DNA from: Naegleria lovaniensis
Taxonomy: Eukaryota; Heterolobosea; Eutetramitea; Acrasida; Naegleriidae
Direction: 5' to 3'
Length of the DNA stretch: 64,000 bases
Assembly: GCF_003324165.1 (NCBI RefSeq)
Contig: NW_025407832.1
Coordinates: 661,268 to 725,267 of the forward strand
The notes under the pieces were generated by a model that did no database searches, was not told the DNA's origin, and saw only the letters and a program-made list of their open reading frames with translations. Positions 20,385 through 31,697 of the stretch are shown piece by piece. Position 1 is the first letter of the stretch; each line of letters begins with the position of its first letter. The position numbers were made by a program, and so were the translations under genes.

Positions 20385-22145
20385 ATGTTTTCTTTCATGG
20401 ATCTCATTCCAAGTATTAAAAAATCACAAAAAGATCTTTCTCGGAGTTCAACAACTCGAAAAAAAATGCCTGGCTTTCATAACGAGTCTTCCACTCGCTC
20501 ATCCATGCTTCCGTTCAAACCCTTCTCAACGAAATTATTACAAGAAATTAAATTGACCTTTACAGCGCAAGTGTGGGCTCTCATCTTTTCATATTTACCT
20601 CATGAAGATATTTATTTTGGAATTGGTTGTGTGTGTCGGAAGTGGAAAGCACAATTTATGGATCCATTGATTTTGAGTGGGATACTCCAAACAGAGCCTG
20701 CTGCTGACTCATCATCCATGATAATTACCAATGAAAACAAGAAAAAGAATCAATCATCTACGGAGTGGAATCAACAACCATTTTTACGGAAACGCCAATT
20801 TATTGAACGTTTCAAATTATTGATACGAAATTACATGTTGAGTGATTTGGCACAATTGCTACGATACTCTTCGGAGCATGCAGCATTTGAAGTTTTGAGT
20901 GGCGAGAGTGAGAATGAGGAAATTTCGTTAGCCATGACGACCCAAAGTTTGAAACAACGAACTTTGGACATTCAAAATTTGGATGTTCTCTCGTCTAAAG
21001 TGAGAAGCAGTCTCATTAAATCAGTTGGAGACGATCGATCGAACTCGGACGCATTTGGGGGTGTGACTGTGAAACCTGTCACCACCTCAACAAGCTTCAC
21101 CTTGGCAATTGATGAAACCAATGGAAATGAAAAGACAAGCTTGTTACATTCGTACAAGAAGGTTCGGGTGTCAAACTTTGAAATTCAAGAGCCAGCCGTG
21201 AACGACTTGCTAAAGACTCGATGGAATCATTACTTTTCAAGATTTTCGTGGAATCACATCAACCCAATCTCTCACATTACTGACGTTCATGATGACATGG
21301 CACAAAGCCAAACCAATTCAAGTGGATTTGGTAAAATTATTCAATCTATTATGAACATGTTCGGATGCAGTATGGAAAATGATCTAGCTTTGAGTGCGCA
21401 TTCCTCTCTCATGCAATCCTCACTCGACAGCAGCCATCAAGATAAAAACTTTACCACATTGAAAATTTCCTTATTTATTAATGGGGAATTTGCAAACTTT
21501 ATTGCTGAAGGTTATAATGAAGTGGTAAGTTGGAGATAGTGTTCAATTGTTGTTGTCATGTTGACATCCAATGGATCATTTGAATGAATTATCATTTGTG
21601 GATGGTGTGTAGGGTTTCGATTTCATGGAGAGAAGCTTCAAGCTTGGAAACATGAAGTATTTATGCAAACTGAATTTATGTGGTGAGTATTTGAAACACT
21701 TAATGGCAAATCCTTGTTATAACATTGTTATTGATACTGTGAATGAATATTCTGAAATGGATTGTTATTCATGATTTCTCAACATGATGTGAAAGGCGGA
21801 GGCAAGCGTTTTTTAAGTGGTGGTTTAGCACAAACTAAGAATTCAGATTTTATCATTTTGTGCTGCTCCAACCCTGAAAAAGATTTGGAAATGTATCAAG
21901 AGTACTTTGACACTTATGGAACTAATATCACGTGTGAATATTTGATGGTCCATTTGAAACAACCTTCAACCAGTACTAATACCAATGCCTTGAAAAAGTT
22001 GGCTCAATACGCCAACCATACTCTCATGTCACCATGCATTTCACTGGAGAGGCAAACTTTTACATCGAACATTGCAATTCTTTATTGTCTATTTTTGCAT
22101 TATTGCCTCAAAAATCATACGTTTTGTAAGGAAAAGCGACATTAA
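20385..22145 (+). CDS. F-box protein fused to a degenerate Rab-like GTPase domain (three exons)
   Basis: Exons are 20385..21524, 21613..21682 and 21796..22145 (introns: GTAAGT..TGTAG and GTGAGT..GAAAG; phases 0 and 1 both fit). The product is 519 residues. An F-box lies at about 55-100 (FTAQVWALIFSYLPHEDIYF, then CRKWKAQF). After a 250-residue variable middle comes KISLFINGEF..., then, across the first intron, GFDFMERSFKLGN..KYLCKLNLCGGGGKRF and FIILCCSN. This lines up with the Rab run GVDF..R.I.L...KLQIWDTAGQERF and the following hydrophobic strand. The P-loop GxxxxGKS and the DTAGQ switch II are not present, so it could not bind GTP in the normal way. It is probably an SCF adaptor using a Rab-derived fold for binding; this is inference. 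Confidence 0.6.
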
Positions 22146-22308
22146 GATGTTGTGTATATATCGCGTTGAGTGTCTATTCGTCACAGTTTTAGTGCACGTT
22201 GAGATGTATCCTCGAGGACCAAAAGTAACCCATTGAATAATGATCACCATACTAACGAAAAACGATCATTGTAATTTTTCTACATCAAAAGTAGGATGAT
22301 GGAAACAT

Positions 22309-22695
22309 TCACTCTTGCTTTTGATTGGATTTCTTGAAAAGCCATGCCATGGCAAGACCCAACACCACTCCACCTCCCAGCAACGAATAGCCAATACCTG
22401 TCGCTCGTGCAAATTGAGTCCGAGCAGCATGTAGAGTTTTCGGATTTGACAAGGTTTCCTTCAACACATTTTGAATTTTAAGCTCCTCTGGATTGATTTC
22501 TTTTCCTTCGTGTTGCAAGCGATTGTATTGCTTGAGAAATTCTGTACTCAATTCTTCATTATTAGCAAGTGGTGGTTGTTGTGTTGTTTCCTCTTGACTT
22601 GGAGGAGTTGTCGATGATGACGATGATGATGATACGGTCGATCGATCCGATGATGTTTCCGAACCAGTTGTTTGTGCTGGTGATGGTTTTTTCAT
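22309..22695 (-). CDS. Small tail-anchored membrane protein, function unknown
   Basis: 128 residues with an ATG at 22695. The first 45 are Ser/Thr/Gln-rich and disordered. A helical segment (TEFLKQYNRLQHEGKEINPEELKIQNVL) follows. A single hydrophobic segment near the C-terminus (GYSLLGGGVVLGLAMAWLF) ends in a basic tail KKSNQKQE. This layout suggests a tail-anchored or single-span protein of ER or mitochondria. No family recognised. Confidence 0.6.
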   Translation of the reverse strand: MKKPSPAQTTGSETSSDRSTVSSSSSSSTTPPSQEETTQQPPLANNEELSTEFLKQYNRLQHEGKEINPEELKIQNVLKETLSNPKTLHAARTQFARATGIGYSLLGGGVVLGLAMAWLFKKSNQKQE

Positions 22696-22846
22696 TTGCT
22701 GAGTTGAAAACGTTTTTTTTGTTCAAACCACAACACTCGACCACCCTCGAGCCAAACTCACCTTCTCAATGCGCCCGTACATTCCCCTCAAGCCAAGCTC
22801 AGGTCTTAAGATCACTCTGTCCCCTCTTCTTTCCGGAGAGATGTCG

Positions 22847-23125
22847 TTACGATAGAGTTATTGAGTCATAACTGGGCCAAACGAACCAGTGCTTGGTTGC
22901 TGTGGGGTTCTCCTGTGGCGACTGGGTCTGAGCGTTGAAGAGAGTGTTGGAGTGGGTCATCATGCTTGCTTCAACCTTTCCGGATGAGTGTGTGGTAGGG
23001 TGTGGAAATGACTGCTCGTCGGTCGTGGATTCAGAAAACACCATGCAGGGCTCATCCGAAGCGCTTACACCAATTCCTTTTTGGGGGTCGATTATGTTCT
23101 TGTGAAAGAAGAACAGATGTTGCAA
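22847..23125 (-). CDS. Possible short gene or exon without clear start
   Basis: The frame ends HWFVWPSYDSITLS-stop and has ordinary residue use, but opens at a TTG right after a stop. Internal ATGs exist near 23043 and 22977. A pyrimidine-rich run before CACAAG at about 23104 could be a splice acceptor, making this a last exon. The opposite strand over 23012-23175 is also open. No family recognised; the 22700-23340 gap holds nothing clearer. Confidence 0.25.
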   Translation of the reverse strand: MQHLFFFHKNIIDPQKGIGVSASDEPCMVFSESTTDEQSFPHPTTHSSGKVEASMMTHSNTLFNAQTQSPQENPTATKHWFVWPSYDSITLS

Positions 23126-23347
23126 TTAGAAGGAGCAGCAGCAGAAGGGATTTATTATTGGAAGCAAAACAATTAAAAAAATATTATTAACTTCTTGTAT
23201 CGGATCATCATCATTGCCAACGTAACACCAAAACACGATCCATTGTGAACTACAATTGACTCAATCACGATCCACCGTTCGTTAATTATTCCATACCAAA
23301 CTCTCTTATTCTTCTAATTATAAAAACAACATAACACCCACAACAAA

Positions 23348-23944
23348 ATGCCTTCCATGGATGATTTAGTTTTCAATCTCAAATTTACATCAAAACAATT
23401 CCAACGAGCAAGTAAGAAATCGGAAAAGGAAGAAAAGAAGGAAAAAGACAAGGTGAAAATGGCCATGGAAAAGGGCAATTTAGAAGGAGCTCGTATTCAC
23501 GCACAAACTGCTATCCGTAAAAAGAATGAAGCCATTAACTTTTTGAGACTTTCTTCAAGAATTGATGCTGTTGCTTCAAGACTTGACACTGCGATCAAGA
23601 TGAATCGAGTTACAAGTACAATGGGAGGAATTGTGAAAGGAATGGATAAAGTATTGGGTGCCATGGATGCAAGCAAAATTGGAGCAATTTTGGATAAATT
23701 TGAACAACAATTTGAAGATCTCGATGTCACTTCCGAATATATGCAAACTTCCATGCAACAAACGACAGCACTTTCAACACCTGAAGATGAAGTGAATCAA
23801 TTAATGGCAGAAGTTGCTGATGAACATGGTTTGAACGTTTCCGAAAAGTTGGGTAATGTCAAAACAAACAAGGATGATATTACGAGTGTGCAAGTCGATG
23901 AACTTTCAGAACGATTGGCCAAGCTTAAATCTCAAAAGTTGTAG
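23348..23944 (+). CDS. CHMP1: CHMP1/Vps46 (Did2), ESCRT-III subunit
   Basis: 198 residues; the ATG at 23348 follows ACAACAAA. It is a full-length Snf7-family protein. The basic N-terminal helical hairpin contains LKFTSKQFQRASKKSEKEEK and ARIHAQTAIRKKNEAINFLR, then SRIDAVASRLDTAIKM, matching CHMP1 rather than other ESCRT-III proteins. The C-terminal DELSERLAKLKS is a MIT-interacting motif (MIM1) that recruits Vps4. CHMP1 regulates ESCRT-III disassembly in multivesicular body formation, cytokinesis and nuclear envelope resealing. Single exon; the length is as in animals and plants (about 196-203). Confidence 0.95.
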   Translation: MPSMDDLVFNLKFTSKQFQRASKKSEKEEKKEKDKVKMAMEKGNLEGARIHAQTAIRKKNEAINFLRLSSRIDAVASRLDTAIKMNRVTSTMGGIVKGMDKVLGAMDASKIGAILDKFEQQFEDLDVTSEYMQTSMQQTTALSTPEDEVNQLMAEVADEHGLNVSEKLGNVKTNKDDITSVQVDELSERLAKLKSQKL

Positions 23945-24098
23945 ATTTTTACTGAATTTACAAAATAATAACCTCTGTATATATACATAAATTACTACTT
24001 TGATAACCATCACATTCTGTGTGTATTCTAATATATAAAGAAATCTTTTTGATCAATAATTCATTCATTTTGTAACACTCTCAATAAATTGTTAAAAA

Positions 24099-25780
24099 AT
24101 GCTCAGCGATGTTCATGCCATCTTTGGCTACTTAATTTCTCGATACATGTATCATCGAAACTTTGTATCGGATCATGGCAAGAGAAATTTAATGATTCCA
24201 GAGAGTGATCTGGTCAAACATAGTGAACATTTTAAACACATCTCGGAACAGTATTTTATGATCGGAAAGACACTACTCGATGGATCATCATCATACATGT
24301 CTGGGTAGGTGTTGTCATGAGGATGAACTTGGTTTCAAAACTTCTCTTGAATATTGATCCATGATGAATAATGTTTAACAATGAATATTTCCATGATTGA
24401 ATTATTTTAATTGAATCATTATTATTATTACAACCGATGATGATGATGATTGAAAATATCAACCCCAAATGAAGAGCATCAAAATTACTCGGAAAGGATA
24501 AAATTCATCTACTTCGGAAAACATCATTCCGACAATTCTTTAAAATTCTGAGTACCAACATGTTTAAATTCATACGAAGAATTCGAAGATTCTTTTCTAA
24601 TCTAACATTTGAGCAGAAATATTATGTCATTGGAATGATCTTGGCAAATTTACCCGATATAGATATCATTACGTTCATCATTTCATTTGGATTTTCGTTT
24701 TTTAAAGGATTTTCAAAAATGATTGATCGATTTCACCGATTATGGGAGCTCTTTATTTCTCTAACAAATAAGAAGCAAGACAATGAGACAGTGCCTTCCT
24801 CCTCTGGCTCTACATCAGGACTAAGTTCTTCATTAAGTAGCTCCTCTTTGGCAGCTGCCAATAGTGGAGGAAATTTATCTCAATACGACTCTGATTCTGA
24901 AGATATTACAATGGGATCATCCGTTCGAAGTGCCAGAAATTTGAAATTATTAGAACGAAGAAATAAGAATAGTCTCACATGGAGACGATTAACTTCTCAT
25001 TCCATTATTGTAAATTTAGTCATGTCACCCTTTATTGGATATGCCACTCAAAAGGTGTTGGGTCTTCATGGATTCAATAGTTTCACTCATTGTACAAGTC
25101 TTGCAATTATGTGTTTGTCTTCTCATTTACTGTTAGATTTTTTAACAAACTTTGGAACAGCCTTATTCTATCCACTCTCCAATGAGCTTTATTCATTTGG
25201 AATTGTCACAAGTTGGGATTTCACACTAATTGTATTTTTCTATTCATGGCTCACTGTAAGTCGATGGAACAAGTGGAAACCAGCAAGAGTCTTTTGGATT
25301 GGTTTAATTTGTTTATTTTGCATTGCCATTTGGAAGAGAGCCATGATGTGTGAGGTATATTCTCGATACTTCTTTTTCATGGAATCACAAAAGAGGAAGA
25401 GCTCTAAAAGTATTCAAAATGCTCCAGCCATTTGGTTACAACCAAGTAATTTTTTCAGTGGACAGTTTTCAGTCATGAAATATGAACCTAAACAAGGAGA
25501 TTTAGTGACCGAACTAAAAACTGTTCAGGCAACCAAGTATATCTCGCTCATTAATTGGATCTTGACAGCATTTGGATTTCGAGTGAGTGATGTTCGACAA
25601 ATTCAAATTTCACATCAGTTGGGTGTGTTCAGAGGTCAGGTGGCTCCTCGAGAATTTCTCATGGTTCTTTATTCGAATTTGAAAAATAGAAAAGTCTTGT
25701 ATGAAATGATTAAGAGTAGTTTACCCTCTGCGTTGTTCATGTTCATGTATATGGTGTATTTGGTACGATCGGATGAGTAA
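24099..25780 (+). CDS. DUF457/YdjM-like multi-span membrane protein, putative metal-dependent hydrolase family (two exons)
   Basis: Exons are 24099..24304 and 24475..25780 (intron 24305..24474, GTAGGT donor, AATGAAG acceptor; GG+A gives Gly). The product is 503 residues. The second open frame runs upstream of its first ATG as far as the acceptor with coding-like sequence, which supports the join. Motifs recall the YdjM/DUF457 family: an N-terminal DVHAIFGYLISRY, GMILANLPDIDIIT, LTSHSIIVNLVMSP and SSHLLLDFLTNFG, with conserved His and Asp residues on membrane segments. At least five hydrophobic segments are seen, with a Ser-rich loop between. Family members are annotated membrane-bound metal-dependent hydrolases, but function is poorly known. 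Confidence 0.65.
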
Positions 25781-25841
25781 AGTGATTGTAAATATTTCAA
25801 GCCTCAAATTGCAATTGGTAACCAGCATTGCACCAAAACCT

Positions 25842-28800
25842 TTATTCGAGTTGAGAAAATTCAATACCCATTAAATCAATTTCTGGTTCTGCTTCTTGCT
25901 CTGAAATGAGTCCGCGATCCAACAAGGAACGTAAAATAGAAATGGCTTCTGTAGAGTTGTGTGACGATAAGTATTCTGTTCCATCCACGTACGCAATTTT
26001 CCTCAGTATTGAAACAAGTTTGCAAAATTTAGCTTGATACCACTCTGCATTAATCCATGTCGACATGGCATTCTCTTCTTCAGGATGATTCAACTGTGTC
26101 TGAATGGCTTGTACTAGAGTTGAATTGGACAAGGTCAACTTGAAAATGGCAACTACCAAAATTCCGTACACATTCATTCGAACGTTTTGTGGATGGATTT
26201 CATCGAGACTTTTTTTTGAAGAATGAATAGAATCAAATAATTGCAACATTATTGATGATGTGAAATCTGTCGACTGAGCATTCTCAAAGAGATTATAAAT
26301 TTTCTCAAACAAATCCAAATAAAAATTCCCATTCAAAGCTATCATCTTGTTCATTACTTGTTCCATCAATTTCAAATAAATGGAATTCTCTCCGTTCGAT
26401 AATTGAAAAGCGTGTTGAGTAGGATAAAATATTGGTGTGACACTTTTCTCGTTCCACAAACTATTATTCATAACCAAACTTGAATAAGTCACAAATAAAC
26501 ACTGAAAGAATTGGATCATAAATGCTTTCGAATATTCTTCATGAGCTGAAGCAAGAGCTGTCAACTGTTGGCACGTCAAATTAACCACTTGTTGTTGTTG
26601 TTGTGACGTGTTTGTTTGTTCCAATGGATGACTTTCGATTTGTAAAGTAGTAGAACATTTCATCATCATGACCGTTTTCATATATTTTAGCATTTCCACT
26701 GTATGAGAACAGGATAAATGTTTTTCTTCTTTCTGATTAAATAACGAATGTATCAACTCATGATACGGCTCTCCATCATGGGTACTACCTCGATAAGCAT
26801 GTAAAATAATTTCAGTGAGTTGACAAGCCAAGAACTTTTGGCCATCAGGATGGTTCTGCGTTTGTAACAAACAGTTGAGTAGAATTTCTTCAGAACCTGG
26901 AGCTTCACTGAGGAATGTTTGAGCGAATTGAATGCCACCAGTTAAGAGTTCTTCTCCAAAACATTGTGCATAAAATTCTTGCATTTTCGAATTGTGACTG
27001 AAATGAGATAGAATGAAACTTTCAATCAATGTCGAATAAAAGCTCAAATTTCTCGACAAATTCAATCGAAGTATAAAATTCGTACTCCAAAAGTTTTCAA
27101 ATAGTTTCGATAAGGTTGTTGTGCTCGAAGAAAATTCTTCTTCTTGTTGAGAATCTTCACATGCAGTAAAACATAATAAAGCTAGGAATAGCAATCCCTC
27201 TAAAATTTTGGATGTGAATTCTGTTGGCCATGGATGAATGGAATTCATTGGATTTAGAATTTTCATCGTCAATGTCGTTAATGCTTCTTCAAGCCATTCT
27301 GTTAATGCGTTGGTGTTGTTGATCTTACTTGTATTATTACGATCACGTGCAGTTCTGGTTATGACTGAATTAGGAATGGAATAACTTCCAATGATAAATA
27401 TAATTGGATCTACATGTTGAAGTAGTGTTGTGAAATCTCTCACAACACTTCTCTTATGCTTTGATTGAGCGTGTTGAAGTAAATTCAAAAGAATTTCAAG
27501 TAGCCATAAGGAGGATAAAGAGTCTTCATTGTGGTTCTCATCGTGATCACGATGGCTATTCGAAACAAGGAAAAATTTTGGTATTAAACTTGAGACAGCA
27601 TTCATCATGCATGTGTTAATCATAGCTCTTGTAGATGAAGGCGACGGCGTTAAAACTATCTCTTGTGTAATGATGGAAATAAATTGAGAGAGAACGAATG
27701 GTTTCGAACGGTGTGGACTTTGAGAGCATGTTTGCGATAAATAGCTCAATAAATGTTGCTTATAGTAGAGGTCAAGAGAGAGTTTGTCTTCACAGGTCAT
27801 TAATAATTCAAGTCGAAGCCATTGTTCAAATGTCAATTCTGGTGTTTTCTCAAAAAACATTGAAACCATAGTATTGCTGGAAAGTGCTTGAATCATTGCG
27901 TTCATTTGATCCAATAGAATGTCTTCTTGTTTTGTTTGTTGTTCGTGGCTTGATGTTCGGTTACAACTAGTTGAACGTTTTGGATTTGATGTCAAAAGCT
28001 GTGAAACGAGTTCTGCAGAAAATGAAACTCTCAGTGGTCGTTCACTACTCTCAACAATGAAAAATAATTGATAATATCTAGAGACAATCCAAACAAATAA
28101 TTGTACAATACTTGACGGAAATAAGCAATAAAAACGATTCTCTTTCGACAAGATGGTTTCTAAATGATTTGTTACTAACACCTTGAATGTTTCTTCTAAA
28201 ATATGAACGTCTAAAACTTCAAACACATTATGTGCTACTCCAAATCCTGAATTGTACTTTTCAAAAATAGAGATTGCTTCCAAAATAGCCAAAACAAGTT
28301 GACCAATTTGAATGGCATCAGAAAAGTTTGAAGGAATTAAATCAATTTCAAAACACATGCGAAGTAATTGGTATCTCTTCTGTAGAGCTTCTTGGAGTGA
28401 AAAGGCATATGGTCGATGCTTTTCATTGTTGCATAGTGTTTCAATAAATTCTCGAATAATGGTGACTTCATTTGTGGAAATGATGCACAGAGAGGCCACG
28501 AGCGTCGAAAGCATGTAGCACATATCTGTGTTGGATTTTTGTGAATCAGATGTGGATATTGTTGAGGAGAGGTAAATTTTCAAACACTCAACAATACTTT
28601 GTTTGAATATTGATGAGAAATGAGCGAGCGGAATGAGAATTCCAACCTTGAAAAGAACAATCCAATCCAGATGAGTTTGTTTGGTATCTTCTGAAAGTGT
28701 AGCCACACTTTGAGTATCAGAATTAGATCCACTTGTTAATGTGCAACAATCGTAAAAGGTTTGCAATGCCATTTGAATGATGTTTTTAGCAATTGCCAAT

Positions 28801-31547
28801 TGTCGATTCGTGTCTTCTTTTTCACAATCTTTGAGCACTTCTAAAATGAGAATATGAGCTTCATAGAAAATTCCACAAATGGTTTCCATTTTCATTAGGC
28901 CCGAATGTTTTCTCATTTGGTGCTCAATTTCTACAGTGACACGTGAGAGACATCCTTCAAGATGTGTCATCTTTTCTTGGATGCTACAATTAAGAGATTC
29001 CTTTCCTGAAATTTCAGCGTTGACGTCTTCTTTAGCAGCGATCGTCGTGTCTTCAGGAATCATTTTTCGATTTCGCAATGATGAAAGTAATGCAAATTTC
29101 AGCTTGTCATATTTTCTTTTAGCCTTTTCGAATTCAACATCATCTCGTCCTTCTTTTCGAAAAGTAAATGCTAACAGCTCTGGTACAATGACATTACACC
29201 ATCGATTCTTTTTCATGAGTGGATAGTAAACGAGAGGTGGAGCTGATGAATTTCCTTTTTTTTGGGCACTCTTGTTAAATATTTCATCTCCAAGTTTCTC
29301 ATACTCTTCAAGAATGTTTTTCACTTCAAAATAGGCACCATTCTCATTATTAGGGTTCGACATGTCCGTCATGTTGGTGTTGTCGTCTGACATCTCAGTA
29401 AGCTGTTTTTTCAACTTGTTGGTCAATTGAGACACTAGTTCATGACGTGAATTTGTAATTCCATTTAACACTCGTTGATACATTTGCAAAAATGTTACGC
29501 TCTCCAAAGGTATGATGGTATCAATTAATTTACACACAAACGAGGCGCTTTTTGCATTTCTTTCAAGAGAAATTCCTCCAGCCATGATTGTGTTCGATCC
29601 AGTTGATAAATACATGAATAAATGGTCCTTCATCCATTGGTCAATGGTTGATAAGTGTTGATTGTTCACTAGGGTTGGTTTGTTAGCATAGGAGGAGCTT
29701 GTCTTGATATATTTTGGAATGGAATAAATATTACGTGCAACAATTAAGCACGTAAGAGCAAGTGAGATGTCCTCGGATTCAATGGCCCTACAGAGACTTT
29801 CATCGATCAGAGTGAGAATGTGATTTTCATGCGTTCGAATCAATTTGGCCATTAGTGGAATAATTGTTGGTAAATGTACATGTGGGGAAATGAGAGCTTC
29901 TCGAATACAAGAAATAATAGTCTCTGAGCTAGCCGTGGTTTCCTGGAGTCGATCTACGAACCATTCAAACACTTCATTTTGAGCTTGTTCAAAAGTTGGA
30001 TCGTCACTTTTAGAGAGAGGTTCTCTGAGTTGAATAAAGTCTTGTGTCGCAGTTATAGTGGTGGAGTTGGAAGGATTAATGGTACTTGTTGTATCTTTTC
30101 GTAGTAAATTACCAAGTTCGTTAAGGATGAATGATTGTGCCAGAGATGGTTCAATAATTTTTCGACTCACATTGATCATCCTTATATAGGATTTGATGTA
30201 TACCATTCTCTTCTCCTGCTGGTCCATAGAATTTTTTGCAAATTCATTCCACACAATTAATGCTTTAAGTGCATTGTCATTTGAAATTTCCTTGTTTTTC
30301 CATAATCGAAATGTTGAAAGAAATTTCAATATTTTAGATGTATCTTTTTTCTTGTCAAAAAATGTTGAATGCCACAAGCATTCATATTGTACCGATTCTA
30401 ATTGGCTTGTTAATTTTGGATCGACTTGTCCGTCCTTATTGTTGGATGACAAAAACTGATATTCAAATATTGATCGTTCTGCCAATAATTGAATGACATT
30501 TTCAGTCGGTAATGAAAGAATATAGTCTGGTATGGAGTATATTTGTGATTGGTGTAGATGTAGCAATGTTGAATAATTTAAAATAATTTTGGGTTGATTT
30601 GGAAAGGAGAGATGAAATAACTTTTCAAGTTTCTGAAGTAGTGAGCTTTCAAACAGCGTCGTTGGACGTGCTAATAAATTTAAAAAAGTGATTCGATCAA
30701 AATTTGTACAGAGTGAAGAAGGAGGCATGGAAATGTTATGAACAAGTTCTGAAGATACGAAATTCAGTAGAAATTTCATATAAAAATCAAAAGTAGAGGT
30801 CTGTTCTGTCGTTGTGTGAGTTGTTGATGATGAAATTTTGATCTTTCTCGGAAGGGTTGTTAAGAGTGACAAATCACCCACGAAAATGTTATCAAAATTC
30901 TCAAACTTTACAAAACAGAGAGCAATTTCTTGAATGAAATAAATATGAAAAGCTAGAAACCATGACAAGACGCTTGTAATATGCTTTTTGAGTGAATACT
31001 CATATTGAAACATGAATACGTTCGTGACATCTCTTTCCAAAACGTGAACAACTTTTGATCGAATTTCCATCGGTGAAAGTTGAGAATTATGATGTGTTGA
31101 ATGCTCCTTAATAACCATATGAAACAAAGAGATGGATATTGTTGAGAAGTGGTCCATGAGCTTTTCCATCAAATCATGTTTTTGGTTATCGTGTGATGAT
31201 TGGTTCAAGAGTAATAATGGCTCTTCGTCTTCTTCTCGTAAAATATTATGTAGTAATTTATGTGTAGCGTTAGGAGTTGGTCCAGTTGGACCAGTACCAT
31301 CCATAATCATACTACCATTATGATTGTCATCTTGCTGATGATGATGGGTGGAATTAGAATTCATAAATCCATCAAATGGATCGGAAACACTCATTTTGAG
31401 TCTTTTCCTTCTTTCTTTTTGATTTCCGATCAATTTTGCAAGTGATGATATTGATGAAGAACTTTGATGTTTGCCATTGTTCGTTCCTCCATGATTATTC
31501 AATTCCGACAATGATGATGTGATTGGAGGCTTATTCAACGATTTCAT
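25842..31547 (-). CDS. Very large helical protein, candidate FANCA (Fanconi anaemia core complex) homologue
   Basis: 1901 residues from ATG 31547, chosen for its A-rich context (an upstream GTG/ATG at 31634/31607 adds up to 29 residues). The N-terminus is Ser/Asn-rich; the rest is alpha-helical with Leu-rich hydrophobic repeats and no catalytic motif. Two stretches resemble vertebrate FANCA in the same order, as I recall that family: NVIVPELLAFTF followed by SLRNRKMIPED (about 29060-29195), and later LTFEQWLRLELLM (about 27795-27840). FANCA is a scaffold of the core complex that ubiquitinates FANCD2/FANCI in DNA cross-link repair. The match is by eye and weak; a different helical-repeat protein is possible. 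A profile search with the FANCA families would decide. Divergent from the gene at 31698. Confidence 0.5.
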   Translation of the reverse strand: MKSLNKPPITSSLSELNNHGGTNNGKHQSSSSISSLAKLIGNQKERRKRLKMSVSDPFDGFMNSNSTHHHQQDDNHNGSMIMDGTGPTGPTPNATHKLLHNILREEDEEPLLLLNQSSHDNQKHDLMEKLMDHFSTISISLFHMVIKEHSTHHNSQLSPMEIRSKVVHVLERDVTNVFMFQYEYSLKKHITSVLSWFLAFHIYFIQEIALCFVKFENFDNIFVGDLSLLTTLPRKIKISSSTTHTTTEQTSTFDFYMKFLLNFVSSELVHNISMPPSSLCTNFDRITFLNLLARPTTLFESSLLQKLEKLFHLSFPNQPKIILNYSTLLHLHQSQIYSIPDYILSLPTENVIQLLAERSIFEYQFLSSNNKDGQVDPKLTSQLESVQYECLWHSTFFDKKKDTSKILKFLSTFRLWKNKEISNDNALKALIVWNEFAKNSMDQQEKRMVYIKSYIRMINVSRKIIEPSLAQSFILNELGNLLRKDTTSTINPSNSTTITATQDFIQLREPLSKSDDPTFEQAQNEVFEWFVDRLQETTASSETIISCIREALISPHVHLPTIIPLMAKLIRTHENHILTLIDESLCRAIESEDISLALTCLIVARNIYSIPKYIKTSSSYANKPTLVNNQHLSTIDQWMKDHLFMYLSTGSNTIMAGGISLERNAKSASFVCKLIDTIIPLESVTFLQMYQRVLNGITNSRHELVSQLTNKLKKQLTEMSDDNTNMTDMSNPNNENGAYFEVKNILEEYEKLGDEIFNKSAQKKGNSSAPPLVYYPLMKKNRWCNVIVPELLAFTFRKEGRDDVEFEKAKRKYDKLKFALLSSLRNRKMIPEDTTIAAKEDVNAEISGKESLNCSIQEKMTHLEGCLSRVTVEIEHQMRKHSGLMKMETICGIFYEAHILILEVLKDCEKEDTNRQLAIAKNIIQMALQTFYDCCTLTSGSNSDTQSVATLSEDTKQTHLDWIVLFKVGILIPLAHFSSIFKQSIVECLKIYLSSTISTSDSQKSNTDMCYMLSTLVASLCIISTNEVTIIREFIETLCNNEKHRPYAFSLQEALQKRYQLLRMCFEIDLIPSNFSDAIQIGQLVLAILEAISIFEKYNSGFGVAHNVFEVLDVHILEETFKVLVTNHLETILSKENRFYCLFPSSIVQLFVWIVSRYYQLFFIVESSERPLRVSFSAELVSQLLTSNPKRSTSCNRTSSHEQQTKQEDILLDQMNAMIQALSSNTMVSMFFEKTPELTFEQWLRLELLMTCEDKLSLDLYYKQHLLSYLSQTCSQSPHRSKPFVLSQFISIITQEIVLTPSPSSTRAMINTCMMNAVSSLIPKFFLVSNSHRDHDENHNEDSLSSLWLLEILLNLLQHAQSKHKRSVVRDFTTLLQHVDPIIFIIGSYSIPNSVITRTARDRNNTSKINNTNALTEWLEEALTTLTMKILNPMNSIHPWPTEFTSKILEGLLFLALLCFTACEDSQQEEEFSSSTTTLSKLFENFWSTNFILRLNLSRNLSFYSTLIESFILSHFSHNSKMQEFYAQCFGEELLTGGIQFAQTFLSEAPGSEEILLNCLLQTQNHPDGQKFLACQLTEIILHAYRGSTHDGEPYHELIHSLFNQKEEKHLSCSHTVEMLKYMKTVMMMKCSTTLQIESHPLEQTNTSQQQQQVVNLTCQQLTALASAHEEYSKAFMIQFFQCLFVTYSSLVMNNSLWNEKSVTPIFYPTQHAFQLSNGENSIYLKLMEQVMNKMIALNGNFYLDLFEKIYNLFENAQSTDFTSSIMLQLFDSIHSSKKSLDEIHPQNVRMNVYGILVVAIFKLTLSNSTLVQAIQTQLNHPEEENAMSTWINAEWYQAKFCKLVSILRKIAYVDGTEYLSSHNSTEAISILRSLLDRGLISEQEAEPEIDLMGIEFSQLE

Positions 31548-31697
31548 TTTTTTTATGATAAAAAATTCAAGTGAAAACAAGAACGAATTTCGATACTGTT
31601 TGCCCATCCCTTCTTTATGAAAAAGAATTTGCACTCATTGACATGGTTGTTTAATTATTGCATGATAACCCCCTCACTCGTTTAGAATTCAATCAAT

